Source: Kribbella sandramycini (GTDB lineage: Bacteria; Actinomycetota; Actinomycetes; Propionibacteriales; Kribbellaceae). From it: a stretch of 64,000 bases of DNA. Location of the stretch: contig NZ_JABJRC010000009.1 of NCBI RefSeq assembly GCF_013131805.1, forward strand, positions 124,001 to 188,000, in the 5' to 3' direction. The notes under the pieces are model-generated. The model was not told the origin of the DNA. It saw only the letters and a program-made list of their open reading frames with translations, and made no database searches. The translations under genes and the position numbers were made by a program. Shown piece by piece: positions 8,839-17,798 of this stretch. The first letter of the stretch is position 1; each line of letters starts with the position of its first letter.

Positions 8839-9932
8839 TGCATAAGGCAACGATTCTGCGAGAGCCGGCCGAGGTGGTGTACGCCGGGGAGCTGGCGCGG
8901 CTTGCGGCGGCAGATGCGGGGCCGCGGCCGGCTGGGTGGCGGTTGTCGCCGCGGGCGGTCAGGGCGTTTGTGCTGGGTGATGACGAGCTGGAGGTGCGGC
9001 CGAAGTTCTACGGCGACGACGCGTTGGTGGATCGGTGTGTGGTCACGCTGATGAGCAACCGCGGGCTGCTGCTGGTCGGCGAGCCGGGGACGGCGAAATC
9101 GATGCTGTCGGAGTTGTTCGCCGCGGCCATCGGCGGCGATTCCACCTGCACGGTGCAGGGCACCTCCGGTACGACCGAGGATCAGATCACCTACTCGTGG
9201 AATTACGCGCTGCTGCTGGCCGAGGGGCCGACGCAACGTGCGCTCGTGAAGGGGCCGATGTATCAGGCTGTCGAGCTGGGCAAGGTCTGCCGGTTCGAGG
9301 AGGTGACGCGGGTCCAGCCGGAGATCCAGGATGTGCTGATCGGCTTGCTCTCGGACAAGGTCATTCACGTGCCGGAGCTGGCCGGTGCCGAGTCGACGGT
9401 ATTCGCCGAGCGCGGGTTCAACGTGCTCGCCACGGCGAACCTGCGCGATCGCGGCGTCCACGAGATGTCGAGCGCGCTGAAACGCCGGTTCAACTTCGAG
9501 ACGGTACGCCCGATCGCGGACCGGCGCCTCGAGGCGGAGCTGATCCGGCAGCAGACGGCGGCCCTGCTCGCCCAGTCCGAGGTCGAGACCCGGCTGACCG
9601 ACGACGTCGTCACACTGCTCGTCACGGCGTTCCACGACCTGCGCGAAGGCGTCACCGCCGAGGGCACGGTGATCGAGCGACCGAGCGCCGTCCTCTCGTC
9701 GGCCGAGGCAGTCGCCGTCGGCTACGCCGCGGGCCTCGACGCGCAGTACTTCGGCACGGGCGAGGTCGGCGGCGACCACATCGCCCGCCAGCTCATCGGC
9801 ACCGTCCTCAAAGACAACCCCGACGACGGCAAGAAACTGCGCCACTATTTCGACATCGTCGTCAAACCCCGAGCCCAATCCAACCCCACCTGGCGCCAGT
9901 TCCACACCACCCGCCACGACCTCGACCGTTAA
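8838..9932 (+). CDS. MoxR-type AAA+ ATPase (YehL-like)
   Basis: The protein has 364 residues. Visible AAA+ motifs are Walker A GEPGTAKS (81-88), a Walker B region CRFEEV (151-156) with acidic residues 154-155, sensor-1 LATAN ending at Asn201, and an arginine-finger region SSALKRRF (211-218). ATPases of the MoxR group act as chaperones that load or activate VWA-domain partners, and a VWA gene lies two genes downstream. The 3' quarter becomes strongly C-rich. The start ATG 8838 overlaps the DUF4132 stop, and the next gene begins 10 bp after this stop. The ring substrate is unknown; the flanking DUF4132 and DUF5682 proteins are the obvious candidates. Confidence 0.92.
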   Translation: MHKATILREPAEVVYAGELARLAAADAGPRPAGWRLSPRAVRAFVLGDDELEVRPKFYGDDALVDRCVVTLMSNRGLLLVGEPGTAKSMLSELFAAAIGGDSTCTVQGTSGTTEDQITYSWNYALLLAEGPTQRALVKGPMYQAVELGKVCRFEEVTRVQPEIQDVLIGLLSDKVIHVPELAGAESTVFAERGFNVLATANLRDRGVHEMSSALKRRFNFETVRPIADRRLEAELIRQQTAALLAQSEVETRLTDDVVTLLVTAFHDLREGVTAEGTVIERPSAVLSSAEAVAVGYAAGLDAQYFGTGEVGGDHIARQLIGTVLKDNPDDGKKLRHYFDIVVKPRAQSNPTWRQFHTTRHDLDR

Positions 9933-9942
9933 GGCCCACCCG

Positions 9943-12357
9943 ATGGTCAGCTCAGACGAGGCCGTGTTCAGCGCCGAGGGGGTGCGGGAGGTTGCGGCGG
10001 GGTTGGTGCGGGATGAGTTGGTTGTGGTGCCGGTTCGGCATCACAGTCCGGCTTGTGGGGTGTTGGTTCGGCGGTTGATTCGGGAGCGCAGGCCGAGTGT
10101 GGTGCTGGTGGAGGGGCCGCGGTCTTTCAGCGAGCTGATTCCGCTGCTGACGGATTCGGCGGCGCGGATGCCGCTGGCGGTCTACAGCTACGCGTCACGC
10201 GGGTCCGAGCGGTGGGCGGCGTACTTCCCGTTCTGCGACTACTCGCCGGAGCTGGTGGCGCTGCGGGAGGCGGCCGCGGCGGGGGTCCCCAGCCGGTTCA
10301 TCGACCTCGACCTGGCTGAGCAACAGACGATCGAGGCGGAGGCTGTCGGCGAGGAGGGGGTCTCGCTGCTCGACGAGCGGCACTTCCGGCACAGCCGCAG
10401 CCTGGAGTTGCTGGCCAAGCGGCTCGGGTGCACCGACGACGAAGACCTGTGGGAGCTGCTCTTCGAGTCCGACGCCGGTACGACGGAGCCGGCCGAGCAA
10501 ATCGCGCGAATGGCGGCGTACTGCCTGCTGGCTCGGGCGGACCGGAGCGAGGCCGAGCTGACCGCCGACGGGACGACGCTGCGCGAGGCAGAGATGGCCT
10601 GGCATGTCCGAGAGGCGTTGCGGAGCCGGAGCCCCGGTGACGGCCCAGTGTTGGTCGTGCTCGGTGGTTTCCACGGTGTGGTCCTGCCGCAGCTGCTCGC
10701 GGACGACGTGCCGCGCCCGGAGATCGACGTCGACGGCGTGACGGGGCAGTCCGCCCTGATCCGCTACACATTCGAGCGGCTGGAGCGGCTCAACGGCTAC
10801 GGCGCCGGGATGACCGCACCGGCCTGGCATCAGCGCCTCTGGCAACAGCTCGTCGACCCACCGGCCGGCCAGCATCCACGCGTCGCCGCGACGCTGACCG
10901 CCGTCCTCGACATCAGCGCCGAGCTGCGTGATCGGCATCGGGTGCCGCTGCCGATGCCCGCGGTAGCAGCCGCGTTCGAGCAGGCCGTGCGGCTGGCGGA
11001 GCTGCGCGAGCGCCCCGCGCCGCTTCGGAGCGACCTGCTCGACGCAGTGCAAAGCTGTTTCGTGAAAGGCGATATCGGCGTCGAAGGCGTGCTGGTCCGA
11101 GCGGCTTGCCGGCAGACGCTGACCGGTGAGGTGGTCGGCGAGCTACCGCCCGGCGCCGGGCTGACACCGCTCGTCGAGGATGCGCGGCAGCGGCTGCGGG
11201 CCCAGCGCATCCGAGTGGACGACGCCGGTCGGCACAGCGTGTCCCTCGACCTCTACCGGAGTGCGGCGCATCGCGAGACCTCCCGGCTGCTGCACGGCCT
11301 CAGAATGCTCGGTGTGCCGATCGCCAACCGCACCGCCGGGCCGGACTTCGTCGGCGGCTTCGAGCTGAACCGGTTGCACGAGAAATGGGAGGTGGGCTGG
11401 TCACCGATCGTGGAGGGCACACTGGTCGAGGCGTCGGTCTACGGGTCCACCGTGCCCACGGCGGTCGCGACGCGCTTCGGGGAGGTGCTGGCGGCTCGGC
11501 GTACGACGGCGCTCGGGGCGCGGCAGGCGTCGTCCCTGTTGGTCCAGGCGTGTGTGCTGGGCTTGCACGAGCAGGCCGCGGTGGCGGTCGAGCTGGTGCG
11601 GGAGCAGGTCGCGGCGGAAGTGTCGTTCGTCGAGGTGGCGACGGCGGTGAGTCAGCTTGCCCTGCTGTGGGAGGCGCGGGAGCCGCTTGAGGCGCGGCGG
11701 CTGGGCGATGAGCTGCTCGGGCTGGTGCGATCGGCGTACCAGCGGGCGTTGTTGCTCGGGCGGCAGTTGAATGGCGAGCCGTGGCCGGTTGCTGCCGCGC
11801 TCGTCCAGCTGCGCGATCTCTTGGTCTCGACGACCGGGAGCGGGCTGGACGCCGAGCTGTACTGGGAGCTGATAGACGTCGTCGCGGCTGAGCATTCGTC
11901 GACGTTCGTCCGCGGCGCGGCCACTGGGCTGGCCTACTCGGCGGGGCGGGTGGCGAGTGGTGAGCTCAGCCGGCAGGTCGCCGCGTACTTGGCCGGCGGG
12001 TTGCCGGTCGATGAGAGCGTCGCCTTCCTGTGTGGTGTGCTGCTGACGGCGCGCGAAGCGGCCTGGCACGAGCAGCAGTTGCTCACCGAGTTGGACCGGC
12101 GGTTGGCGGCCTGGGATCAGGAGACCTTCGTCCGGCATCTTCCCGAGCTGCGCCTGGCCTTCGCGGAGCTGACGCCGAGTGAGACCGACCGGGTCGCCGG
12201 TCTGGTCGCGCACCTCAAAGGCCTGACCGAGTTGGGGCCGCTGACGACGCCTGGCGTCACCGCGGATGAGGTGGACGACTACCTGGCCGTCTCCGCGCGG
12301 GTCGCGGCGCAGCTGGCTGCGGACGGGCTGGCCGAATGGAGTGGTGAGCGCAGATGA
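9943..12357 (+). CDS. DUF5682-type protein (YehM-like)
   Basis: This 804-residue soluble protein matches the family found next to MoxR/VWA pairs (E. coli YehM). The N-terminus has the typical VPVRHHSPACGVLVRRLI, then VVLVEGPRSFSELIPLL and PLAVYSYAS, suggesting a Rossmann-like domain. A second recognisable stretch is VLVVLGGFHGVVLPQLL (~235-255). The rest is mostly helical, ending in an acidic, leucine-rich region. No catalytic residues are established for the family; the paired histidines near residue 28 and the GGFHG segment are the most striking conserved-looking positions. The stop overlaps the VWA gene start by four bases. Confidence 0.78.
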   Translation: MVSSDEAVFSAEGVREVAAGLVRDELVVVPVRHHSPACGVLVRRLIRERRPSVVLVEGPRSFSELIPLLTDSAARMPLAVYSYASRGSERWAAYFPFCDYSPELVALREAAAAGVPSRFIDLDLAEQQTIEAEAVGEEGVSLLDERHFRHSRSLELLAKRLGCTDDEDLWELLFESDAGTTEPAEQIARMAAYCLLARADRSEAELTADGTTLREAEMAWHVREALRSRSPGDGPVLVVLGGFHGVVLPQLLADDVPRPEIDVDGVTGQSALIRYTFERLERLNGYGAGMTAPAWHQRLWQQLVDPPAGQHPRVAATLTAVLDISAELRDRHRVPLPMPAVAAAFEQAVRLAELRERPAPLRSDLLDAVQSCFVKGDIGVEGVLVRAACRQTLTGEVVGELPPGAGLTPLVEDARQRLRAQRIRVDDAGRHSVSLDLYRSAAHRETSRLLHGLRMLGVPIANRTAGPDFVGGFELNRLHEKWEVGWSPIVEGTLVEASVYGSTVPTAVATRFGEVLAARRTTALGARQASSLLVQACVLGLHEQAAVAVELVREQVAAEVSFVEVATAVSQLALLWEAREPLEARRLGDELLGLVRSAYQRALLLGRQLNGEPWPVAAALVQLRDLLVSTTGSGLDAELYWELIDVVAAEHSSTFVRGAATGLAYSAGRVASGELSRQVAAYLAGGLPVDESVAFLCGVLLTAREAAWHEQQLLTELDRRLAAWDQETFVRHLPELRLAFAELTPSETDRVAGLVAHLKGLTELGPLTTPGVTADEVDDYLAVSARVAAQLAADGLAEWSGERR

Positions 12358-13526
12358 CGGCCGGGGAGGTGGAGCGGTGGCGGCTGGTGCTTGGGCGGTA
12401 CGCCGGCTCGCAGCTGGGAGAGGCGGCCGCGGGGAGTGAGCAGGCGCGGATGGAGGCCGCGCTCGACTACCTGTACGGCCGCGAGTACGGCGGGCGCGGG
12501 GTGCGCGAGCCCAGCGGTGCGGGCGACTCGGAGGACGGTTTGGGCGGCGGCCGCGGGTCGGGAGCTGGTGGGGCGGGGAGCGAGCCTTCGGCGCCGGCTT
12601 TGGTGACTTGGTTGTCGGAGGTACGGGAGCTGTTCCCGCGGGAGACGGTGGAGATCGTCGAGCGGCACGCGCTGGACAGGTACGGCTTGACCGAGCTGGT
12701 GACCGACCCTGAGCTGCTCGAACGGCTGGAGCCGGATATCGGGCTGCTGAAGACGCTGCTCGCCCTGAAGGGACATCTGGGTGAGGAGACGCTGGAGGTG
12801 GCCCGGCGGATCATCCGGCAGGTGATCGACGAGCTGCGCCGGCGGCTGGAGCTGGAGGTGCGCGCGGCGATGGCAGGCCGGCTGAGCCAGCACCGGCACT
12901 CCCCGCTCGCGATCGCCGCGAACTTCGATCCGCACGGCACGATCCGGCGCAACCTCAAGCACTACGACCCCGAGGGGCAGCGCCTCGTCCTCGCCGACGT
13001 CCTCTTCTTCCAGCGCAACGCGCGCCGCCTGCCCTGGGACATCATCGTCTGCGTCGACCAGAGCGGCAGCATGGCCGATTCGATCATCCACAGCGCGGTG
13101 ATGGCGGGCATCCTGTCCGGGCTGCCCGCGTTCCGCGTCCGGCTGGTCCTGTTCGACACCTCGGTCGTGGATCTGTCCGCGTACGTCGACGACCCGGTCG
13201 ACATCCTGATGCGTGTTCAGCTGGGCGGCGGGACGGATATCGCGCGTGCGGTCCGGTACTGCGCGCAGCTGGTCGAGAACCCACAGCGCACGGTCATGGT
13301 GCTCGTCACGGACTTCTGTGAGGGCGGGCCGCCGTCCGAGCTGATTCGGGTGGTGCGTGAGCTGGCCGCGGCCCGGGTGCGCCTGCTGGGGCTGGCCGCG
13401 CTGGATGGCGACGCCGCTCCGGCGTACGACCGCGCGATGGCGGGCCGATTGGCCGACGAGGGGATGGAGATCGCCGCGCTGACGCCGGGGCAGCTCGCGT
13501 CCTGGCTGGTCGAGGTGACGGGATGA
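12354..13526 (+). CDS. VWA-domain protein (YehP-like), partner of the MoxR ATPase
   Basis: The protein has 390 residues. A helical N-terminal half, interrupted by a glycine-rich segment at ~55-80, precedes a von Willebrand factor A domain with a complete metal-binding MIDAS: DQSGS with Asp235, Ser237 and Ser239; Thr294 in GGGTDIA; and Asp320 in VLVTDF. VWA proteins with intact MIDAS commonly pair with MoxR ATPases to remodel or activate target complexes. It overlaps the DUF5682 gene by four bases (ATGA) and the SWIM gene by four bases. There is no signal peptide, so it acts in the cytoplasm. Confidence 0.9.
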   Translation: MTAGEVERWRLVLGRYAGSQLGEAAAGSEQARMEAALDYLYGREYGGRGVREPSGAGDSEDGLGGGRGSGAGGAGSEPSAPALVTWLSEVRELFPRETVEIVERHALDRYGLTELVTDPELLERLEPDIGLLKTLLALKGHLGEETLEVARRIIRQVIDELRRRLELEVRAAMAGRLSQHRHSPLAIAANFDPHGTIRRNLKHYDPEGQRLVLADVLFFQRNARRLPWDIIVCVDQSGSMADSIIHSAVMAGILSGLPAFRVRLVLFDTSVVDLSAYVDDPVDILMRVQLGGGTDIARAVRYCAQLVENPQRTVMVLVTDFCEGGPPSELIRVVRELAAARVRLLGLAALDGDAAPAYDRAMAGRLADEGMEIAALTPGQLASWLVEVTG

Positions 13527-15643
13527 CGGTGCGCGTCGAGGTGATCGCGGTCCTGGAGCGGTACGACGACGCCGCGTGGTCAGCTCTGGCCTCGCGGGGG
13601 TTGTTGCGGCGAGCGCGTAAGGATCTGGAGCGGCTCACACCGGAGGTAGTTGCTGAAGGCCCCGACATGCTGGAGGTCGTGGTCGGTGACGCGACGGTCA
13701 GCTTCGGCCCAGCCGGCCCACCGGCTGCTCGTTGCACCTGCCCGGCTGGTGCTACTTGCCAGCACGTCATCACTGCAGCCTTATGGCTGGTCGCGGCCGA
13801 TCCAGCTGCCGGCGGCGAGGTTCAGTCAGTGTCGCCGGGCGACGAGCTGTTGAGGATGTCGGCGGGGGAGTTGCGGGCAGCGGCTGGGGCTGCTGCTTAT
13901 CGGTGGGCTCGGGAGTTCGTGGAGGAGTTGCCGGCTGATCGGTTCCGGGTGGTGGAGGGGCATCATCTGGTGCTGTCGCTGACCAGTCCGCGGGTGAGCT
14001 TCCATGTGACGGGTGGTGGCTTGGCCGGGGTGGTGGCGGATGTGAAGCTGCCGAATGTCGAGCGGTACCAGGTCGCCGTCGTCCTGGCGTACCAGCGGGC
14101 GAACGGCGTCGAGTTGGAGCCGGTGCGGACGCGGGCCGGGCTGGATGGTGCGTTGGCTGCCCGGCGGGCCGCCGTCCGGGAGGCGGTCGAGCGGTTGGCA
14201 TGTGACACCGTGCAGGTCGGGGTGGCGCATTTGTCGGAGTCGTTGCGGCAGCGGTACGAAACGCTTGCGGTGTCGGCGCAGGGCGCGGAGTACTACCGGC
14301 TGGCGTCGATGCTGCGTGGTCTCACCGGTGAGGTCGAGCGGGTGTTGACGCGATCGGCGCGGGCGGATGAGCAGGCGTTGCTGGAGCAGCTCGCGACGAC
14401 GTACGCGTTGGTGACCGCGCTGGGCACGCTGGGCGACCTGCCGCGCCTGGTCGGTACTGCGCGCGGTCGCTTCGAGGCCAGTGGTCGGTTGGAACTGGTC
14501 GGACTTGGCGCTGTGCCCTGGCGGACGGCGTCCGGCCACGCTGGGCTGACCGTCGTCCTCTGGTCGGAGAGCGAGCAGCAGTTCGTCACCTGGACCGACA
14601 GCCGCCCGCCCGGCGTACCGTTCGACCCACGCGCGCGCTACACCGCACCCGGCCCCTGGAGTGGCGTCCTCAACCCCGCAGCCCTCACCGGCGCCCGCGT
14701 AACCCTCCTCAACGCCCGCATCACCCCCTCCGGCCGCCTCTCCGGCACCGAAGCCACCCACGCCACCTGCACCCCCCTCACCACCCCCAACCTGCGCCCC
14801 ATCACCCGCTGGTCAGACCTCCCTTCCCCCCACCCCATCACCCCCCTCGCCGACCCCGACCACCCCCGCCCCTACGCCGTCCTCGCCCCCACCACCTACG
14901 GCACCCCCCACTTCGACCAAGCCCACCAACACCTCACCTGGCCCCTCACCGACACCCAAGGCGCCACCCTCACCCTCCACCTCCCCTACACCCCCGAATC
15001 CCACCAAGCCATCACCCACCTCGAATCCCTCCCCCCACCCACCCCACCCACCCTCCTCCTGGTCCACCTCCACCCCCAATCCCCCCAACCCATAACCCTC
15101 ATCACCCCCACCCCACCCGCGGCTGACGCCGCTCAACCGCCCGAAGCACGCGACCCCAAACCCGCCGCACAACCTCCGGTCGGAGCAGTCCCACCCGCCG
15201 CCAGCGGGCATCCGGCGTCCGCGGACGCGGAGTCACCCGGCGCGGCGGGTCGAGCGGCTGTGGTCGACGGCGGCGGGCGTCCCGCGGGAACCGCTCCCTC
15301 CGCGGACGCGGAGTCACCCGGTGGCATGGCGATCGTGTCTTTGCACTTCGGGGTGGTTGAAGGGGGTGGGCGTGCTGTGGTTGGTGGGGTGTCGGCTGTG
15401 GAGCAGGTTGGTGGGGTGGTGGTGGGGTTTTGGGAGTGGTTGGTGGGGGTGGGGGAACGGGGGGTTGGGGTGGGGTTCGAGGGGGAGTTGGGGAGGCGGG
15501 TGGCGGGGCTTCGGGGGGTTGGGTTGGGGGTTTATCCGGCGGAGGGGGTGGGGGCGGCGGGGTTGTTGCGGGCTTTGTATTTGACGATGCGGGTGCTGAG
15601 GGAGGTTCAGAACGTACAAGACGGGGTGGTGGGGGGAGACTGA
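13523..15643 (+). CDS. SWIM zinc-finger protein (YehQ-like)
   Basis: The protein has 706 residues. The SWIM zinc motif is CTCPAGATCQH, with ligands Cys71, Cys73, Cys79 and His81; such fingers bind DNA or protein partners. The region to ~residue 500 is ordinary sequence. Residues ~530-600 are a Pro/Ala/Gly-rich linker holding two copies of an ADAESPG segment encoded by a 23-bp direct repeat. The last ~100 residues, ending GLLRALYLTMRVLREVQ, look folded again. Base composition changes abruptly: almost only C and A on the coding strand at 14700-15130, then G-rich from about 15340. The C-terminal domain is therefore less certain than the rest. It is the last gene of the operon. Confidence 0.85.
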   Translation: MTVRVEVIAVLERYDDAAWSALASRGLLRRARKDLERLTPEVVAEGPDMLEVVVGDATVSFGPAGPPAARCTCPAGATCQHVITAALWLVAADPAAGGEVQSVSPGDELLRMSAGELRAAAGAAAYRWAREFVEELPADRFRVVEGHHLVLSLTSPRVSFHVTGGGLAGVVADVKLPNVERYQVAVVLAYQRANGVELEPVRTRAGLDGALAARRAAVREAVERLACDTVQVGVAHLSESLRQRYETLAVSAQGAEYYRLASMLRGLTGEVERVLTRSARADEQALLEQLATTYALVTALGTLGDLPRLVGTARGRFEASGRLELVGLGAVPWRTASGHAGLTVVLWSESEQQFVTWTDSRPPGVPFDPRARYTAPGPWSGVLNPAALTGARVTLLNARITPSGRLSGTEATHATCTPLTTPNLRPITRWSDLPSPHPITPLADPDHPRPYAVLAPTTYGTPHFDQAHQHLTWPLTDTQGATLTLHLPYTPESHQAITHLESLPPPTPPTLLLVHLHPQSPQPITLITPTPPAADAAQPPEARDPKPAAQPPVGAVPPAASGHPASADAESPGAAGRAAVVDGGGRPAGTAPSADAESPGGMAIVSLHFGVVEGGGRAVVGGVSAVEQVGGVVVGFWEWLVGVGERGVGVGFEGELGRRVAGLRGVGLGVYPAEGVGAAGLLRALYLTMRVLREVQNVQDGVVGGD
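15218..15321 (+). repeat. Pair of 23-bp direct repeats inside the SWIM gene
   Basis: TCCGCGGACGCGGAGTCACC followed by CGG occurs identically at 15218-15240 and 15299-15321. The 81-bp offset (27 codons) keeps the reading frame. The copies bracket a Gly/Ala-rich segment in the linker before the C-terminal domain, where the coding strand changes from C-rich to G-rich. Confidence 0.9.
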
Positions 15644-15653
15644 GGATGAGCCG

Positions 15654-16079
15654 GTGGACAACGAACCGATTCGCTTCGAGACCAAGATCGCCGTGCTGCT
15701 GCGGGAGGATCTGCCGACCTGGCAGCGGCTCAATGTGACCGCGTTCCTGGTGAGTGGGATCGCGGGTACGCATGCCGAGGTGGTCGGGGAGCCGTACGAG
15801 GATGCGGACGGCGTGCGCTACCTGCCGATGTTCCGGCAGCCGGTGCTCGTCTTCGAGGGCAGCAAGGAGTTCATGGCGACCGCTCACCAGCGTGCGCTCC
15901 AGCGCGGCGTCGAGTACTCCGTCTTCACCCAAGATCTATTTGCCACCGGCAACGACCGGGACAACCGCGCCGCCGTCAAGGCGGTCGGAACGCACGCGCT
16001 CGACCTGGTCGGGATCGCCTGCTACGGCCCGAAGACCGCCGTCGACAAAACCCTCAAGGGCGCCCGAATGCATCCCTAG
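15654..16079 (+). CDS. DUF2000-family protein
   Basis: This 141-residue soluble protein has the arrangement of DUF2000 proteins: an N-terminal KIAVLLREDLPTWQRLNVTA, the central LPMFRQPVLVFEG and the C-terminal HALDLVGIACYGPKTAVDK. The family folds like peptidyl-tRNA hydrolase 2 but has no assigned activity. GTG 15654 follows a GAGG element at 15642-15645 with an 8-base spacer, 10 bp after the SWIM stop, so it may be co-transcribed with the operon upstream. Its stop overlaps the convergent gene's stop by four bases. Confidence 0.8.
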   Translation: MDNEPIRFETKIAVLLREDLPTWQRLNVTAFLVSGIAGTHAEVVGEPYEDADGVRYLPMFRQPVLVFEGSKEFMATAHQRALQRGVEYSVFTQDLFATGNDRDNRAAVKAVGTHALDLVGIACYGPKTAVDKTLKGARMHP

Positions 16080-17293
16080 CGCGGCGTGAAGTAACTCCAG
16101 CTCTGGCCCCGATCCGTCGTGAACGCAACCCGGGTCAGGGTCGCCGAAGGCTTCTCGACGGTGGTCCCGTACACGAGCATCGTGTTCCCGGCGAGACCGG
16201 CCAGCACCTGCGGTGCGGGCTTGATCAGCTGAACCTTGCCGTCGGTGATGCTGTACAGCGACGAGACGGCGGCGCCAGGGCTCCGGCCGGCCATCAGGAC
16301 GGTGTTGTCGTCCAGCGCGACCGGCGCTCCGTCGATCCCGTACGGCGTGTTCTGGACGATGCGCCAGGTCGCGCCGCCGTCGACGGAGACCTTGGTCGTC
16401 GCGAGCCGGTCCAGCGCATCGGTCGCCGGCTTCGAGGAGGTCGCGACGATCGTGCCGCCGCTCGGGCTGACCGCCAGCCACCGGCCCGCGTCGCGGTCGT
16501 CGAGCGGTTCGTGCTTCCAGGTCTGCCCGCGGTCGAGCGTCCAGTAGATCGTGTCGTTCGCCTGGCCGCCGAGGAAGTACACATTGCCGGCAAGATCCCG
16601 CACCGGCCGTCCAGGCTTACCGACGGAGTCCGGGAGCTCCAGGCGGCGCAGGGTCGAGTTCTGCAGATTCAGGACGGCGAGCAGGCCCGGCTGCCCCAAG
16701 TCCGTCACCACCTCGTCCGAGTCGTAGGTCGCCGTCGGCGACGCGTAGCTCAGCCCTGACTGCGTCGAGCCCTCGGCGTTGAGCGTCACGAACATCGCGC
16801 TGCCCCAGCCGGGGTGGTCCGGCTCGAGCGCGAGGTCCGACGTGTACAGAGCCACTGGATCGCCGGCGACGATCAGCGTCCGCCACGGGTTCGGCCGGGT
16901 GGGGGCGAAGGCCATCATGCCTTCGCTGCCGAGTGCGGCCGCAAAGCGGCACTCACTCCGCGGGCAGGCGTTCCAGCTCGAGACCCAGCGGGTCGGGCCG
17001 GTCGCGGCGACGCCCAGCAGGGTCGCGCCGGGGCCGCGCACCAGATCCTCACCGTTGTCGAGGTCGGGGGCGGGGGTGTTGACCGACGGCTGAGGTGCGA
17101 TCGGGACCTTCGAGCCGTCGGCGCCGGGGAGGTTGAGCAGCAGGTAGACGGTGGCCACGACGGCCGTGACGGCGACCAGCAACGACGTACGGCGGCGCGC
17201 ACGGCGGTGCGAGGCGCGGCGGGCGAGGGTCGCGAAGGGCGGGGCGTCGACGGTTTCCTGGACGGAGAAGACCAGGTCCTTGAGATCAGACAT
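16076..17293 (-). CDS. Membrane-anchored BNR/beta-propeller-like protein paired with an ECF sigma factor
   Basis: The protein has 405 residues. A ~36-residue arginine-rich cytoplasmic tail precedes one membrane helix (LLVAVTAVVATVYLLLNL, ~38-56). The remaining ~350 residues lie outside and contain repeated Asp-box/BNR-like elements such as YWTLDRGQTWKHEPL, KVSVDGGATWRIVQN and FTTDRGQSWSYF, typical of sialidase-like beta-propellers. The gene overlaps the upstream sigma gene by 8 bp and lies where an anti-sigma factor would be expected. I see no anti-sigma zinc motif, so it could be a membrane regulator using its short tail, or only a co-regulated surface protein. Confidence 0.8.
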   Translation of the reverse strand: MSDLKDLVFSVQETVDAPPFATLARRASHRRARRRTSLLVAVTAVVATVYLLLNLPGADGSKVPIAPQPSVNTPAPDLDNGEDLVRGPGATLLGVAATGPTRWVSSWNACPRSECRFAAALGSEGMMAFAPTRPNPWRTLIVAGDPVALYTSDLALEPDHPGWGSAMFVTLNAEGSTQSGLSYASPTATYDSDEVVTDLGQPGLLAVLNLQNSTLRRLELPDSVGKPGRPVRDLAGNVYFLGGQANDTIYWTLDRGQTWKHEPLDDRDAGRWLAVSPSGGTIVATSSKPATDALDRLATTKVSVDGGATWRIVQNTPYGIDGAPVALDDNTVLMAGRSPGAAVSSLYSITDGKVQLIKPAPQVLAGLAGNTMLVYGTTVEKPSATLTRVAFTTDRGQSWSYFTPR

Positions 17294-17777
17294 GGTCGAC
17301 CTCCTCGGTGAATTCGCGGACGAAGGGCGCCAGGCGGGCCCGGCCGCGGGCCAGGCGGGCCTTGACGGTGCCTTCGGGGATGTTGAGCTGGGCGGCGATC
17401 TCGCGGGTCGGGAGATCGACGATGTGGTGCAGGGTGATCACTTCGCGCTGGTCCCAGGGCAGGCGGCGCAGGGCCGTGACGAGGGCGACGTGGTCCGGCG
17501 AGACGCCGGGGACGGTGTCCGGCGGTGGGCCGGCGCGGCTGATCAGCCGGTGGAAGGTCGCCGCCCGGCGGAACCGGCTGCGCGCGATGTTCAGTGCGAC
17601 CATCCGCAGCCAGGCCTCGGGGTTGTCGACCTGGGCGAAGCGGCTGGGTTTCTCGATCGCCCGGACGAAGGCTTCCTGGACGGCGTCCTCGGCCTCGGCC
17701 AGGCTGCCGCACACGGCGAAGAGCTGACTGACCAGCCGGCGGTAACAGCCCTCGTAGACCTCGCGCAGGTCCTCCAT
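17286..17777 (-). CDS. ECF RNA polymerase sigma factor (SigE-like family)
   Basis: The protein has 163 residues. Region 2 is seen in AEDAVQEAFVRAIEKPSRF and NPEAWLRMVALNIARSRFRR. Region 4 is seen in LPWDQREVITLHHIVDLP followed by TREIAAQLNIPEGTVKARLA, ending in the recognition helix. Region 3 is absent, as in ECF sigma factors. The start ATG 17777 lies 80 bp from the convergent-side end of sdhB. The next gene (overlap of 8 bp) encodes a membrane-anchored beta-propeller protein, the likely signal partner. The target promoters are not obvious in the window. Confidence 0.92.
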   Translation of the reverse strand: MEDLREVYEGCYRRLVSQLFAVCGSLAEAEDAVQEAFVRAIEKPSRFAQVDNPEAWLRMVALNIARSRFRRAATFHRLISRAGPPPDTVPGVSPDHVALVTALRRLPWDQREVITLHHIVDLPTREIAAQLNIPEGTVKARLARGRARLAPFVREFTEEVDHV

Positions 17778-17798
17778 CGCATACCCCCAGTCAGCAAT

